Below, piece by piece: positions 49,150 through 60,089 of a stretch of DNA of 64,000 nucleotides. The translations under genes were made by a program, and so were the position numbers. Position 1 is the first letter of the stretch; the number at the start of each line of letters is the position of its first letter. The stretch comes from Aphanomyces cochlioides. Its lineage: Eukaryota; Oomycota; Saprolegniomycetes; Saprolegniales; Verrucalvaceae. The notes under the pieces were generated by a model that was given only the letters and a program-made list of their open reading frames with translations, was not told the origin of the DNA and did no database searches. The stretch is from contig JAHQRK010000009.1 in NCBI GenBank assembly GCA_019828595.1, positions 1,364,001 through 1,428,000 of the forward strand, in the 5' to 3' direction.

Positions 49150-49637
49150 GGGGCGACATTCATGACAATTTAATAATACAAACCAGCTGATCACATTTAC
49201 CATTCACAAGATACAAAACTTCCCGCGCACTTTTTCATCAAACTCCCAAACACCGTCACGGGCTTCCTGAATACACGCAACAAGTACTCATGCATACCAA
49301 CACCAACATATCACTCAATTAAAGTGACATTTGAGCGGCACTTGGACAACCTTTTGTTTGGAGAACTCGCTTTGAGGTACTTTTTGTGCAGGAGGTCATC
49401 ATGCGAGAGTAACTGGGTCAATTCATTAGTCCAAACGCTGACTTTCCTGGATTATGTCAGCGAAACGTCACATAGCATGGGAGCAGTTTCAACAATATCT
49501 CATGGACAAAAGCTTACAACTCCTGCGAAACGACATCCAAAACAATACTAGTAGCACTTTCTCTGTCGCAGCTTGAATTGAATGATTTGAATTGGCATGG
49601 TCCAGGTGCGTCCAACTGATACAGCTGTACTTCGCCT

Positions 49638-52173
49638 TTGGTGAAAGACATTGTACACAAGACAGATCTCTACCAAACAGTATATCTGTGTCTTGGATTG
49701 ATATACCTTGCCTCCTCCGTCGGATGCTCCTGGTTTTACATTTCACTTTTGAAACCCGCGTTTTCAAACGACGTTTGGTGGAAGGGCTTCAATTCGAGCG
49801 GTGATCAAGCCTTGATCGTGGATCTATTCAATAAACTCCTCATGTATGAAGTCAATGGCTCGGTCAACCTTCTGGACTTCGAAGCGGCGATGGAAAAGCG
49901 CTACGATACACTTGATGCGACCACAGCAATCTATCCATCGTACGTTCGTCGTGTCGCTTTGACAGAATGCAATTCGATTGAATTTGCTGTGAAAAATTTA
50001 CGTACAGCGAGTCTACCTTGGCTCATGTACCTCCCAACTCAGTATTGCTGGGTTGATCTTGGTCGTCAATTTGAAATAGCCCATACGGATGCGCGGCAAC
50101 AACGATGTATTGACCAGTACAAGAGCAACGGGGCCATGTATTTGGAGACAATTTTTAGGAATCAAGTATGGGCCGACTTTATGAAATCATTCGGAAGTCC
50201 AGGGAGTGAGTTTATGGTGTCAATTTACTATGGCCTCGAGGAAACACCTGCTGGTCAAGCATGGCTCGCCACCACTTCGATGGCTCGGCAATCCTACTCT
50301 GTTGCTCAAGAAGTCGCGTTTTGGGGCTCTCATAATATTTCTTCATTCATGCTTCAGTGGCAAAATTGCTGGCAAACAGGGATTCAAGAAACATTGACGA
50401 TTGTGAATGCATTGGGAATGACTCAGTCGATCACGTTGAAAAAAGTTGCATATGAAGATGAAACGTGGACATCGTATGTGTTGAACTCCCTCTTCGAGAA
50501 TGACATGCTGGGCATGGCCGGTGTGAATGCAAGTCTCATTTGGACAGCGTCCAATTCCTTCAAGGCAGTGCCAGGTCTCATTTGAATATGGAGTTGGTTT
50601 ACAGGATATGGATGGCAATTTTGTAGGCCAGTTTGCTATCTTTCGGTCGTTCTTAGGGCCATTTTTGTCGGTGGACTGTTTCAATGTAGCACTGCCTCCC
50701 TCTATCGTAGATTTGTATCGATATTTCCAATCTGCAATCTTTGGGGCAATTATCAACGATCCAGCTCTACAAAAAAATTTCAATGATATTCGAAGCACGA
50801 CACACTATCCAACACCAGCGTCGTGGGGCGCTGATCCGCCATGGATGTTTTATGGTGGCAACATCATGTGCTTCAATGGCTCGCCACAACCTTTTGTTCA
50901 GGAATCATTCAACTTTTACGACACGTGCGACGAACAAGTTCCTTTGGCAGTGACCAGTACTAAGTACTCAAATTTGTTTGCCACAATGGCCATGTCGGGC
51001 AAACGAGACACCTCTTCCATATGTGCGCTGCAATCATCAGTCGACTGCAGTTCTAACTTGGAGGTTGCTGCCGCTCTAGCCAGGAAATTGGTTGGTTTGA
51101 CTGTGTCGTTGACCCCTTTTGTTAAACGAGCAATCGAAGATCTGCAACGTCTCAACGTGGGGTTGATTCAATTTGCAGCAGACCAGGATGCTGAAAACTG
51201 GACGCTCTTACGACAGGGACTACTAGACGATCCAGATTGGACATACTTTGGCTGGCTTATGATCTACGACTGGGTAGAAGGCAAACGTGAAGTTTTGTCG
51301 TTTGAAGGAGACGCGACTACAATGCGGCTCATCTCATCGGCCGACTCGCCTTCTCAATATCCTTCAAACTTTGATTCACTCACCTCTGCTACGCGCCTGA
51401 TTTACTACTTTGTGTTATACACATCTCTGATTCTCTCAGCAATTGTCGTAGCTAGTGTTATTTATATGTTGTGCTCGAGGTTCAAGGCAGATGGATGGAA
51501 TCTCTTTTGGTTCAACCGCATCGTCAGCTCTGTGTGGATAGGTCGACCTCTTATGTTTTTGCGTGGCGCCACAGCCGCATTGCTTCTCAGTACAACACAA
51601 CTCCAAACGACAGCATCACCATATGCGCGTTTCGTCGTTCGTCAGCGTCCTTGGTATGAAATTTCTGTCCTTGCAGGCGAAGCAACATGGATCTTATATA
51701 TAGCCCATGATCTTCTCTCTGTTGTAATATCACGACAGTATACGGCATCTTACTGCGCGTCAGGCTGCATGCTTGCGTGGTCTGCTTTGATCTTTTTGGA
51801 GTTCATGTGGCCAGTCATGCCAACATCGTCAATAAGCCACGATTGCTCTGCAGTCAATTTGAATTTTGCGATTATTTGCTCGAGTGGAGTACTGCGTCTT
51901 GGCAGCTTGGCTCAAGTGTGGCTTATGTTCACGATTCAGGTCACAGCTTTAATTTTTACTTTGCTTGTCGTTGGTGTGAAACATTACTCAAACACCATGC
52001 GACGAAATATGTTGAGTGGATTGAATTGGTATTCACTTGGAATTGCCGACCATTTTATATTTTCAAAACGTCAGAAACATGCAAGTTTTCACGACGACGT
52101 TACATGTTTGATGGCGGGCTTCGTACGCATGCGATGGGGATCAAAAGTCTACATATTCGATGTGAAGTTGTGA
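49638..52173 (+). CDS. Large multi-pass membrane protein of unrecognised family (intact tandem copy)
   Basis: An open frame from about 49638, interrupted only by a 37-nt intron (50568-50604) that joins SFKA to DMDGNF. The seen part is about 830 residues. Layout: one N-terminal membrane helix (TVYLCLGLIYLASSVGCSWF), a ~560-residue probably external domain rich in N-glycosylation sites (NSS, NGS, NIS, NAS), then a cluster of about six helices (for example YYFVLYTSLILSAIVVASVI and WLMFTIQVTALIFTLLVV). The 5' exon and ATG are unresolved; a candidate ATG is at 49454 but its splice phase does not fit cleanly. A homologous copy follows at once downstream. I do not recognise the family. The size and topology suggest a surface protein of a lineage-specific gene family. 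Confidence 0.65.
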
Positions 52174-52240
52174 GTGATCCATGTTGAAGACCTTACACAT
52201 ACCACCACGATCGAAAGTATATTGTCTCGTCGTGGCTCAG

Positions 52241-54979
52241 TAACTGCGAGTACGGTTGTTCATAATTTAATCCTTGCGCAAGAATACTTTAAAATCAAAT
52301 CGGTTGTAATAGTTTGTGGAATTGCATATGCTGTGGTTGCCATTTTCTGCAGCTTCTCGTACCTCAGTCTTTCTAGCGTGAACATGGCAAATGATCTCTA
52401 CTGGGCCAATTTCAATATAAGTGGAGCACACGCCTTTATCGCAAATTGGCTCAACATGCAACTCGTTCTTGGTATTACCAACCAAACCCTGACACTGAAT
52501 ATGGCGCAGATAAACCTGCATGGAGCATTTTCATTTGCAGTTGATTCCACTGTAGTGAAGGCGCCATTTAAGCACGGTGCTCTGATACAGCACAGTGAGC
52601 TGAATTCAAACATAACAAGCATCATTCAAGGACTTCGCTCAACAGATCCCTGTTTGGCTCCTTGAATATTCACCGCATACTGCTTCGTGGACTTTGATCA
52701 AAGATGGGAAATGGCCAACAGCGCTGCAAGACAAACAAGGTGCCAGAAAATGCTGTCAAACGGTGCGATCTATCTGGAATCTGTGCTACGGAATATTGAC
52801 TTCGAGCGATTTTATGATTGCTGGGGCAGTGCTTTTGACGTGGCAATTTCAAATGAGCTCAAACAATCAAATATGGGGCACGACTGGTTGTCAAGTATAC
52901 CTCTCGTGGTCGACTCTCCAATTAGCAACGAAGTTGGTTTGTGGCTGGCGCATAACATTACGACTTTTGATACTCAATGACAGAATTTTAAGAGCATCGG
53001 CTTTGTCAACACATATGCAATCGAAAATGCGTACGGGATATCATATCCATTCACTTTGCAATCTCAACATTATGGATTCCGCTTTCAAAAACAAACTTCT
53101 CTCAAAATGTATTGGGGTCTTGCCAGCGATTTTACGGCAGTGATCCAAAATAGCAGTGGTATTGTGGGATGCAGTCTTGTCAGGTCCAGTTCAATGTATG
53201 CGTTTGCTAATACAACGATCCAAAGTGCTCTCCAAATCAATGGAACTCTCAGCCCGCCGCTGGTAAATTCTTATGTTGTGTTTGCCGAAAATATCGGGCA
53301 ATTTGGTTCAATTGATATGAGATTTCAAGCCTGTCCAACGGAAGCGAAGCAAGCAGTGCTGACAATTTTACAAGCCCTCAGGCTCGCACTTGCAAAAAAT
53401 GTAACATCCCAAATTGCATTCAGTCAGCTGCCTGACCCAACTCAAATTTTTGTCGTGGCTCCAAAAGCTTGGCAAGACCGTAGTTTCATTACCATCGGAG
53501 GGAATCCTTTATGTCCTACCGCGAGTCTCAGCTCATCTCAATCTGTCTCAAATGGCTTACTTGCCCTGTTGTCGTGGACTGCTGACTGCACCACCACAGT
53601 CCCAATGGCAAACATGATTCCTGATCGAGAGACTGTTATTGTGTCGGCAATTCTTACCAACCTAACTGACCCATCAGGGGTATCCATAGAAACCATTTGC
53701 CAGCAAGACTCCTGGTACAAACTTCCATGTTTAACGCTTTTGAACCAAACCATTGCCTTTGTTCAAACATTCATGAATTCAGACTTGGATTCTCTCATCA
53801 AGTTGTCGTCGCCAGCCTCAAGCGCAACTCAGAGAACAAGAGTGCAGCTTTTTCAGTTTGGTCAAGATAATGCTGACGCGTCTCTCGAGATGCATCTCCT
53901 AGACATTCTTGATCCTTCCCAGCCCGAATTCACCTTCTTGTCGTGGATCTATGTTGTTGACTGGGCTCTTGGACTACGTGAGGCTGTCATTATAGAAGGA
54001 GATTTTGCGTCGATGACTGTGCTCACGGAGTACCTCAATCCAATCAAACAACCAGTCAACACCGGAGAAACTCCACTCATTTTGGCACTGTACATGCGCA
54101 GTGCTGTGTTGTACATCACGGGCTTGATGATGGGTCTCGCTGGGGCAATGCTTTACTACATCTTGCTTACCCGTGGTCACATCGAAGTCCTCAATCTCAT
54201 GGAACTCCAACGTGTTGGCGCAGTTGTTTGGGCCGGTCGAGCCGTCTTGTTTATCCGCAGCCTCACTGCGATTGCCTTGATGTCCACAGCAACATTGCAG
54301 CTCCAGATAAACGGGCTACATAACATACTTCGATGTAGGACAGAACTCGTGGTATAACATTCTGCTTGCGGCCAACGAAGTCACGTGGATGGTCGCTGTT
54401 GTCAATGACATCGGACTTGCAATGACTCGACAATACACCTCATACTATGCAACAATAAACAGCATTCTGGTCTGGTCAGTCACTGCGTCGTTGAGTGGCT
54501 TGGTTCCTGTGCAACATTCCTTGACGATATCCAAACAATGCCATCCAGAACAAGTCGATTTTGAAATTATTTGCACCTCTGGAATTGTCGTTATTGGCCA
54601 TAAGTCACGTTTGTTGATATTGGTTGCAATACTCCTGGGATGCAATGCGATGTGCTACTTGGCCACTCGACTGTGGTTCAGAGGTCGGTCGCGACTCATG
54701 AATGAAATTCGGTCACCTCATGTTTACGCTGGTGCAAGGTATCTCTTCACAACATCCAATTGGGTATGGAATGACATCTATTACATGGATCGCATGTCAG
54801 CTGTGTTGAATGGAATACTGACCGTGCGCCTGGGAACAGTCATGCACTGTCTGGATATCAAGCAATGGCGAACATTTGCCGTTGAGCTTGTGCCCATTTC
54901 GAATATCCCTCAGTCACACCCGCTAGTGGAACCTTCCAACTTTGCATTGCCCTTGTCTATGAAATCGACCAAGCAATAA
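52241..54979 (+). pseudogene. Decaying tandem copy of the preceding membrane-protein gene
   Basis: Collinear homologue of the gene just upstream: N-terminal helix (IKSVVIVCGIAYAVVAIFCS), external domain (for example YCFVDFDQRWEMANSAARQT against YCWVDLGRQFEIAHTDARQQ) and the helix cluster to the stop at 54979. It has in-frame stops at 52663-52665 and 52978-52980. The second is TGA where the paralogue has a conserved Trp (LQWQN). There is a one-base frameshift near 54318, after which the match resumes in another frame (FDVGQNSWYNILLAANEVTW). There is no ATG upstream of the first helix. A GTGAGT donor sits at the upstream gene's stop (52170), so the two could once have been one spliced transcript. 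Called a pseudogene on three independent lesions; sequencing error in all three is unlikely. Confidence 0.65.
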
Positions 54980-55161
54980 AATAGACCATTGTTCTCTCCT
55001 TCTCTTATGAAATGCTAACGCAGACTTTTACGCATTCATTCCTTGTCCAGTCAGCATATCCGCAACGAGAATAATTGTTTTTCCATGGATGCACTGCCCT
55101 GACGATCTGAAAGCTTGTTGCGAGCGTGTCAAATTTGAAAAATGCGCGCGAAAGTGCTATC

Positions 55162-55220
55162 ATCCGGATATTTATGCCTTAGATACAATATCCGGATAAT
55201 CATTTCCGTATTCGGATATG
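55162..55220. promoter_or_regulatory. CCGGATA palindrome cluster upstream of CK1-like kinase
   Basis: ATCCGGATA (55162-55170), TATCCGGATA (55189-55198) and a near-match TATTCGGATA (about 55209-55218), all within 95 bp of the kinase start at 55253. Confidence 0.45.
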
Positions 55221-55252
55221 ACCAACTTCTGAGTTCAAATCTGTCGAGCCCG

Positions 55253-56870
55253 ATGCTGACGAAAGGGACGATTCTAAAGAACTGGGTGTTGGGCGAGAAG
55301 CTTGGAAGCGGAGGTTGCAGTGAAGTATACATTGGTACGTACCAGCTGGCTATTAATTCCATCTCACCACTATCACAGTTACTCCAGTGAAAGGAGATGG
55401 GTCCGAGTCGTATGCGATGAAAGTGTCTCCATTGCCGCCCGTTAATACAGGGAACAAAAAACGCAAGAAATCCCACGCAGACCGAAGCGCGGATGCATTA
55501 TACGCCGAGCACCTACTTTACGTGAATACGCTTGTCGGTCTCGATGGAATTCCAGCCTTACCTCCCAGTGGTGCTTATGGGGAAGATAAAGGATATCGTT
55601 TCCTCGTTTTGCAACGACTTGGCCGCACGCTGGAAGATGTCAGACGTGAATATGGCACATTGCCCGAGAGAACTGTAGCTCGAGTTGGTCTTGAAATTGT
55701 ATTCAATAGGGAGCGCCTGGAATTGTCTGACACTGTGGATAGTTGACAATGTTCCGTTATTTGCACTCTCGGAAGATCATTTTCGTCGATGTAAAGCCAG
55801 ACAACTTCATGCTAGAAAGAGGCCAAGAACGCAAAGTATTTCAACTGTAAACATTCATTTGATGTTGACATAGGTCTATTGCGTCGACTTTGGCATAGCT
55901 GAACGGTATATGATGGTTACTGGAGCGCACAAACCGTACAAAGTTGGTGGTGTTGTCGGAACCCCGAGCTTTCTCAGCGTCAACTGCCACAATGGAAGCA
56001 GTAACACACATATTGCACTAAGAAATGAATTCACCATGTGTGTAGCTCCAAGTCGGCGGGACGACATCGAAGCCTTGCTATACGTTTGCCTATATCTTAT
56101 CCGTGGAGAACTCCCTTGGCAAACAGCAAAGTCTGATACCGAAGGAGCTCGACTGAAGAGCGAGATTCCTTTGGACTCTCTATGCGAAAATTTGACAGGT
56201 GTGATCTCGCCCTTTTCCTTGGTTTAGTGAATGGTCACTATAATAGGCGAATGGAAGGACATGTTGGCTTGTGTCCGTGGCTACAGCTTCGATGAGGAGC
56301 CCGATTATACCTTTTTTGAAGATTCCTTGAAGCGGATCGCTGGCTCATTATCTTTAAGTGGGTTGTACGAATGGAATGGCGTAAGAAATCGTCAAAACTA
56401 TCATGTATGTTGAAACTTAGGAACCAAAGACGAAGAAAGTGAAGACTGCCAAATCCGTTGAAGTGTCGAAAGCAGCATTGAAAGCGAACGGAAAGGTGGT
56501 GCGCGAGAAGAAGGCATCTTCACCAGTTATTGATGTTACAAATGATGAAATTGAAGAGAAGACCGCAGCTCGTCCGAATGCCAAGGCCTTAAGTGAGGTC
56601 AAAGGGAAAGTTGTTGCCCATTCCAAATCGAAGGCTACATCTGATGACGAAACGAAACCTCCTGCTCAAACAAAGACTGCACGTGTTGACGAAAAAAAGG
56701 CACCGACTAACACAGCAAAGGCAAACAAAGAGAACAAGAGCGTGAACAAGACTCCATCAACTCGACGGGTTGAAGCTGCCACACGCGCTGTTGGTGCTGC
56801 AGCTGCAGCCAACGCTGCTGCTACGATTGCTCGTCGGACTCGCTCAGCTACTAAAGCCCTTGCGGACTAA
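55253..56870 (+). CDS. Casein kinase 1-like protein kinase with basic tail
   Basis: About six exons from ATG 55253. Kinase features: LGEKLGSGGCSEVYIG glycine loop, YAMKV lysine, LVLQRLGRTLEDVRREYG, then FVDVKPDNFMLERG catalytic loop, VDFGIAERY, VVGTPSFLSVNCHNG, and SRRDDIEALLYVCLYLIRGE with LPWQ, which is the CK1 hallmark. The C-terminal ~140 residues are Lys/Ala-rich and disordered (KTKKVKTAKSVEVSK to RRTRSATKALAD), resembling nuclear-targeting tails. Between 55693 and 55772 the sequence normally encoding the helix before the catalytic loop cannot be read in frame; either the splicing is unusual or the gene is damaged there. VDVKP replaces the usual HRDxKP, so the catalytic Asp is kept but the His-Arg is lost. 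Activity is therefore uncertain. Confidence 0.68.
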
Positions 56871-57569
56871 GACATTTTCCATAGTGTCTCTCACAAGTTT
56901 AGACTAAATCGTCCTCGATTTTAATACCTTGCTTTGAATTGTGACTCAACTTTGTACAGTCTTAAAGAGGCAAGGAGTGAGGTTACGTCCAAACCCCTGT
57001 TTTCACCGAGGATGCACTTCTGTATACATTCCTTTCTCTAATGTGTCTTGAGGAAGGGCGAAATGAGGAAAACAAAGAGATTGTCCCTCCAATCTCTTTG
57101 TTTTCCTCATTTCGCCCTTCCCCTTGCTGTACTCTGTGCTAACTCTGCAAGAAATCTTCTTGTTGGCTACGACCAAACTGAATAGCACATGCACTCACTC
57201 CAAAGCAATTGACTACTTCCCAGTTTGACATGATCCAGAGCAATAATTCTAGGCTATTCACAGTGCCATGAGCCGATTCGGTGAAAAATTACCAGATTTC
57301 GTTCAAATTTGCTTCAAAGAACTGCCAATTTCACTCAAAATTCGCATATAAAACATGAAACTCTATATCGCTGCACATTGCCAAGTACGATGCAAACCGT
57401 GAAGGAATGATAGTCAATTTTTATCCTGAATATCGATATATTGTGAAAACAGATACATATGGTAAGATCCATTGAATGTTGGAGAATTTTGCCCGTTTCC
57501 CATCCTCCCCCAAAATCTAATAATAGGCTACTCTTTATTCTTGATGTGCATATCCGTTTTCATAAGGCA
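56871..57569. other. Intergenic region with a perfect hairpin
   Basis: About 700 bp between the kinase and the transposase gene. It contains the 70-bp hairpin listed next and AT-rich sequence up to the transposase. The open frame continues upstream to an ATG at 57459, but that ATG overlaps a GTAAGA donor-like sequence. Confidence 0.45.
57052..57121. repeat. Perfect 32-bp inverted repeat
   Basis: Arms 57052-57083 and 57090-57121 are exact reverse complements around TCCCTC. The purine-rich left arm (GAAGGGCGAAATGAGG...) would form a very stable RNA hairpin. It may be a tiny foldback element or a hairpin RNA gene; no coding sequence is present. Confidence 0.85.
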
Positions 57570-59087
57570 ATGTCGCGCGCGACGATTGAGGCAGGCGTCT
57601 TCCAAGAGATCACGCAGTATGTGAAAGCGCAAAGACCACCCGCGCTCACAAAGGAAGAGCGGTTGGACATCCTCTGGCTCCATGCTTATTTCAGAAGTCG
57701 GGCAACCCCTCGTGCCAGTGAATTGATCGCTGAAGCCACTGGAAGGAGCCAACGAGTTGTCAAAGCTGTGTGGAAAGACTACTTAGACAGCAAAACAGTT
57801 GTACCCGTTGCACCTCCTTCAAACACAACACAGCGTGCCTCCCGAATTCCCAAATCTACGCACATAACATCTGCAGTCCAGGAGTTCATTCGCAACATAC
57901 GAATGACAAGAACTCGCACCGTTGCGGGGGATGTCATGGAGTTTCTATTTGAAAACGGCTTCATTGCCCTTGACTACTCCTGCTCCAAGTCTCTTGCTTC
58001 AGTCGAGCGGAATGTGCAAAAATATCTTGTGAGAGAAGGTTATCTTCGTGGCGAAAAGCCCGGTGGAAATTTCAACTTTGCATTGTCTGCAAAAAATGCA
58101 CTGGCTCGTGATATTTACGTTCAAAATATGGTTGAAATGTCCAATTCACAAGATCCAAGGACCGCTCGTACGATGGTGTATCTTGATGAGTCCTATATCC
58201 ATCACCACTATTCTCGACACCACAATACTTTGTATCACCCCGATGATTTGCTTGACAAAAATGTCAAGGAGTATCACAAAGGTCGGCGCTATTGTTTTAT
58301 TGCTGCTATTGTTGATGGTAGAGAAGACAAATCGAAATTGCTGGCCCTTGACATTTTTGAGGGTGGAAAACACGAGTTATCCTCCATTTTACTCGGTCTC
58401 GATATTGTTACCAGACTCAACATGCTCTCGAAAGATTATCACGCGATGTCCGACACGAATTACTTTGTTCAATGGTGTTCTGTATTTCTCAGACAATTGC
58501 GCGAAAACGATATTTTAAATGCTTGTATTATTATGGACAATGCAAGCTACTATAAATCCCTCCCACAGTCAACGCCACGTCGAGGACAAAAGAAAGTTGT
58601 GCTCCAAAATGCTTGTAAAATGTATGGCATTGACTTTGCTGTAAGCGATGTGAAGTCTGTTCTCTGGGCTAAATTGAGCAAGTATATCGAAGAAAACGTC
58701 GTACCTGTCGTGAAATCCATGGCCGAGCGCTAGGGACATTGTGTCGCGTACACCCCGCCACACCATTCGAATTTGCAACCAATAGAGCTGGTTTGGGCTA
58801 ACACCAAGGGAGCAGTCGGTCGCCGCTACGAGCAAGGGAAAACAACCTTCAAGGACGTCCTCAAGCGGCTCAACGACGCTTTCGCTGCGCTGATTTCGCA
58901 TGAAATCTACGGATGCATATCGAAAGCAAACCGTGAATTGATGAAACTCCACCAATACCTGATGAGAAAGGATGCTGCCAATGATGGTCAAGTCGAGGAA
59001 GGCGGCGGGTCTTCAGAGGGTAATGTCTTCTTTGGCTCTGGCGATGAAATGACTTCTGACCTTGAATCCGAAAGCGGAAGTGATTGA
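57570..59087 (+). pseudogene. Tc1/mariner-like DDE transposase with one in-frame amber stop
   Basis: A single frame of 505 codons from ATG 57570 (MSRATIEAGVFQEIT) to 59087, broken by TAG at 58731-58733. The N-terminal helix-turn-helix region includes SELIAEATGRSQRVVKAVWK. The acidic residues sit in MVYLDESYIHHHYSRHHN, IIMDNASYYKS and, after the stop, TPPHHSNLQPIELVWANTKG. The stop separates the second and third catalytic residues. The C-terminus is acidic (EMTSDLESESGSD). No terminal inverted repeats were found around it. Apart from the stop the frame is clean, which points to recent inactivation, readthrough, or a sequencing error. Confidence 0.75.
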
Positions 59088-59343
59088 CTTCCTCCAGAAA
59101 TTTTTATAACTCTATAATTTCATATTCGGTTTCATTACTAGTTGAAAGGTTTCTTGCTTGCACATGTTTCTGGCATCCTGCAGCATTTTATTCGTCACCC
59201 ACCTTGGCTCATGGATGCCCCCGACCACTGTCAACGAGATATAAACCCATCATGAGTCTATTTCTCGTGATTAAAACTTCTTCCTCACGGCAGCGGTAGT
59301 CAGAGTTTCTGCATTTCATTGCAGTTGTTTATCAGTACTGTTA

Positions 59344-59595
59344 GAGCATCCACACCGGGAGTGTCTATGTCTATGTTCAAACTGCAAACTTCGTATTTCC
59401 GGATAAAGATTGTTACTATCCGAACGATTTGTACTACTGTGTCCCGATTTTCGTGTCTATATTTTACTGGTTGGACACGAAAATCTAAATTTTGGGACAC
59501 AGTAGTACAAATCGTTCGGATAGTAACAATATTTATCCGGAAATACGAAGTTTGCAGTTTGGACATAGACATAGACACTCGCGGTGTGGATGCTC
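59344..59595. mobile_element. 252-bp foldback MITE with TTA target duplication
   Basis: An almost complete inverted repeat with ends GAGCATCCACACCG and complement, arms about 120 bp, inner part TTTTCGTGTC. Flanking TTA on both sides (59341-59343, 59596-59598) fits the TWA target of PIF/Harbinger elements. Open frames on both strands here are by-products of the palindrome. Confidence 0.85.
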
Positions 59596-59694
59596 TTAGA
59601 CACAAGGATTATTAATTTTGACAGGTTTATGATCGTCTTCCGAATTCGAATTAGTGTATAACTCTGGAAAGTAGTATTGTGTCTCTAGAAAAAA

Positions 59695-59924
59695 AACTGG
59701 AATCTTGCAAAGAAAATATCGACGCAACCATTTTGACGCAAAAATGACGCAATACAAACTTCAAATGAAATGAAATTGAATGCTTCGAACATGTTTTTCA
59801 AACATTTAAAACGTTTGAAATTACACTATTTAACGTTCATGATGGAGAAAATGCTTGCGTAAACCTTAAATAGTGTATGCGTCAATTAATTGAAACATTT
59901 TCGAAACATCTCAAAACTCCAGTT
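59695..59924. mobile_element. MITE copy 2 (AACTGGA termini)
   Basis: About 230 bp, same ends and internal sequence as 24975-25212. Extended ends read AAAACTGGA and TCCAGTTTT. Copies differ by scattered substitutions and small indels, so insertion was not very recent. It ends 19 bp before the PIF/Harbinger-like element. Confidence 0.75.
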
Positions 59925-60089
59925 TTGGACCCAAACGACAATAGTGGTTCTCACAGTTGCTGAAGTGGCTGGTGCTGAAGGCATATTTCTGCCAATAGAA
60001 TTCGTGCTGATATTGTTGACTGTGAGGACTGGAGTCAGTGGAGTCTGGCTGTCAGCGGCTGTGGACTTGGAAGCGAAGCTCTTACGTGG

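Larger units (their letters stand above)
48350..49333. repeat. 984-bp inverted repeat carrying two tRNA genes
   Basis: Left arm 48350-48813 and right arm 48870-49333 are reverse complements, 464 bp each, in exact register. I found no mismatch when comparing by eye. The unique spacer is 56 bp (48814-48869). Homology stops abruptly at both outer edges. Each arm carries one complete tRNA-Thr gene and its oligo-T terminator, both pointing toward the spacer. The left arm abuts the C2/PH gene 5' side and the right arm abuts the membrane-protein gene. It is either a very recent inverted duplication or an assembly foldback artefact. Confidence 0.92.

Noticed and set aside
59300..59615. Two mirror ORFs of about 100 codons on opposite strands
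   Set aside because: They are the two strands of one MITE palindrome, so the matching translations are a consequence of inverted repetition.
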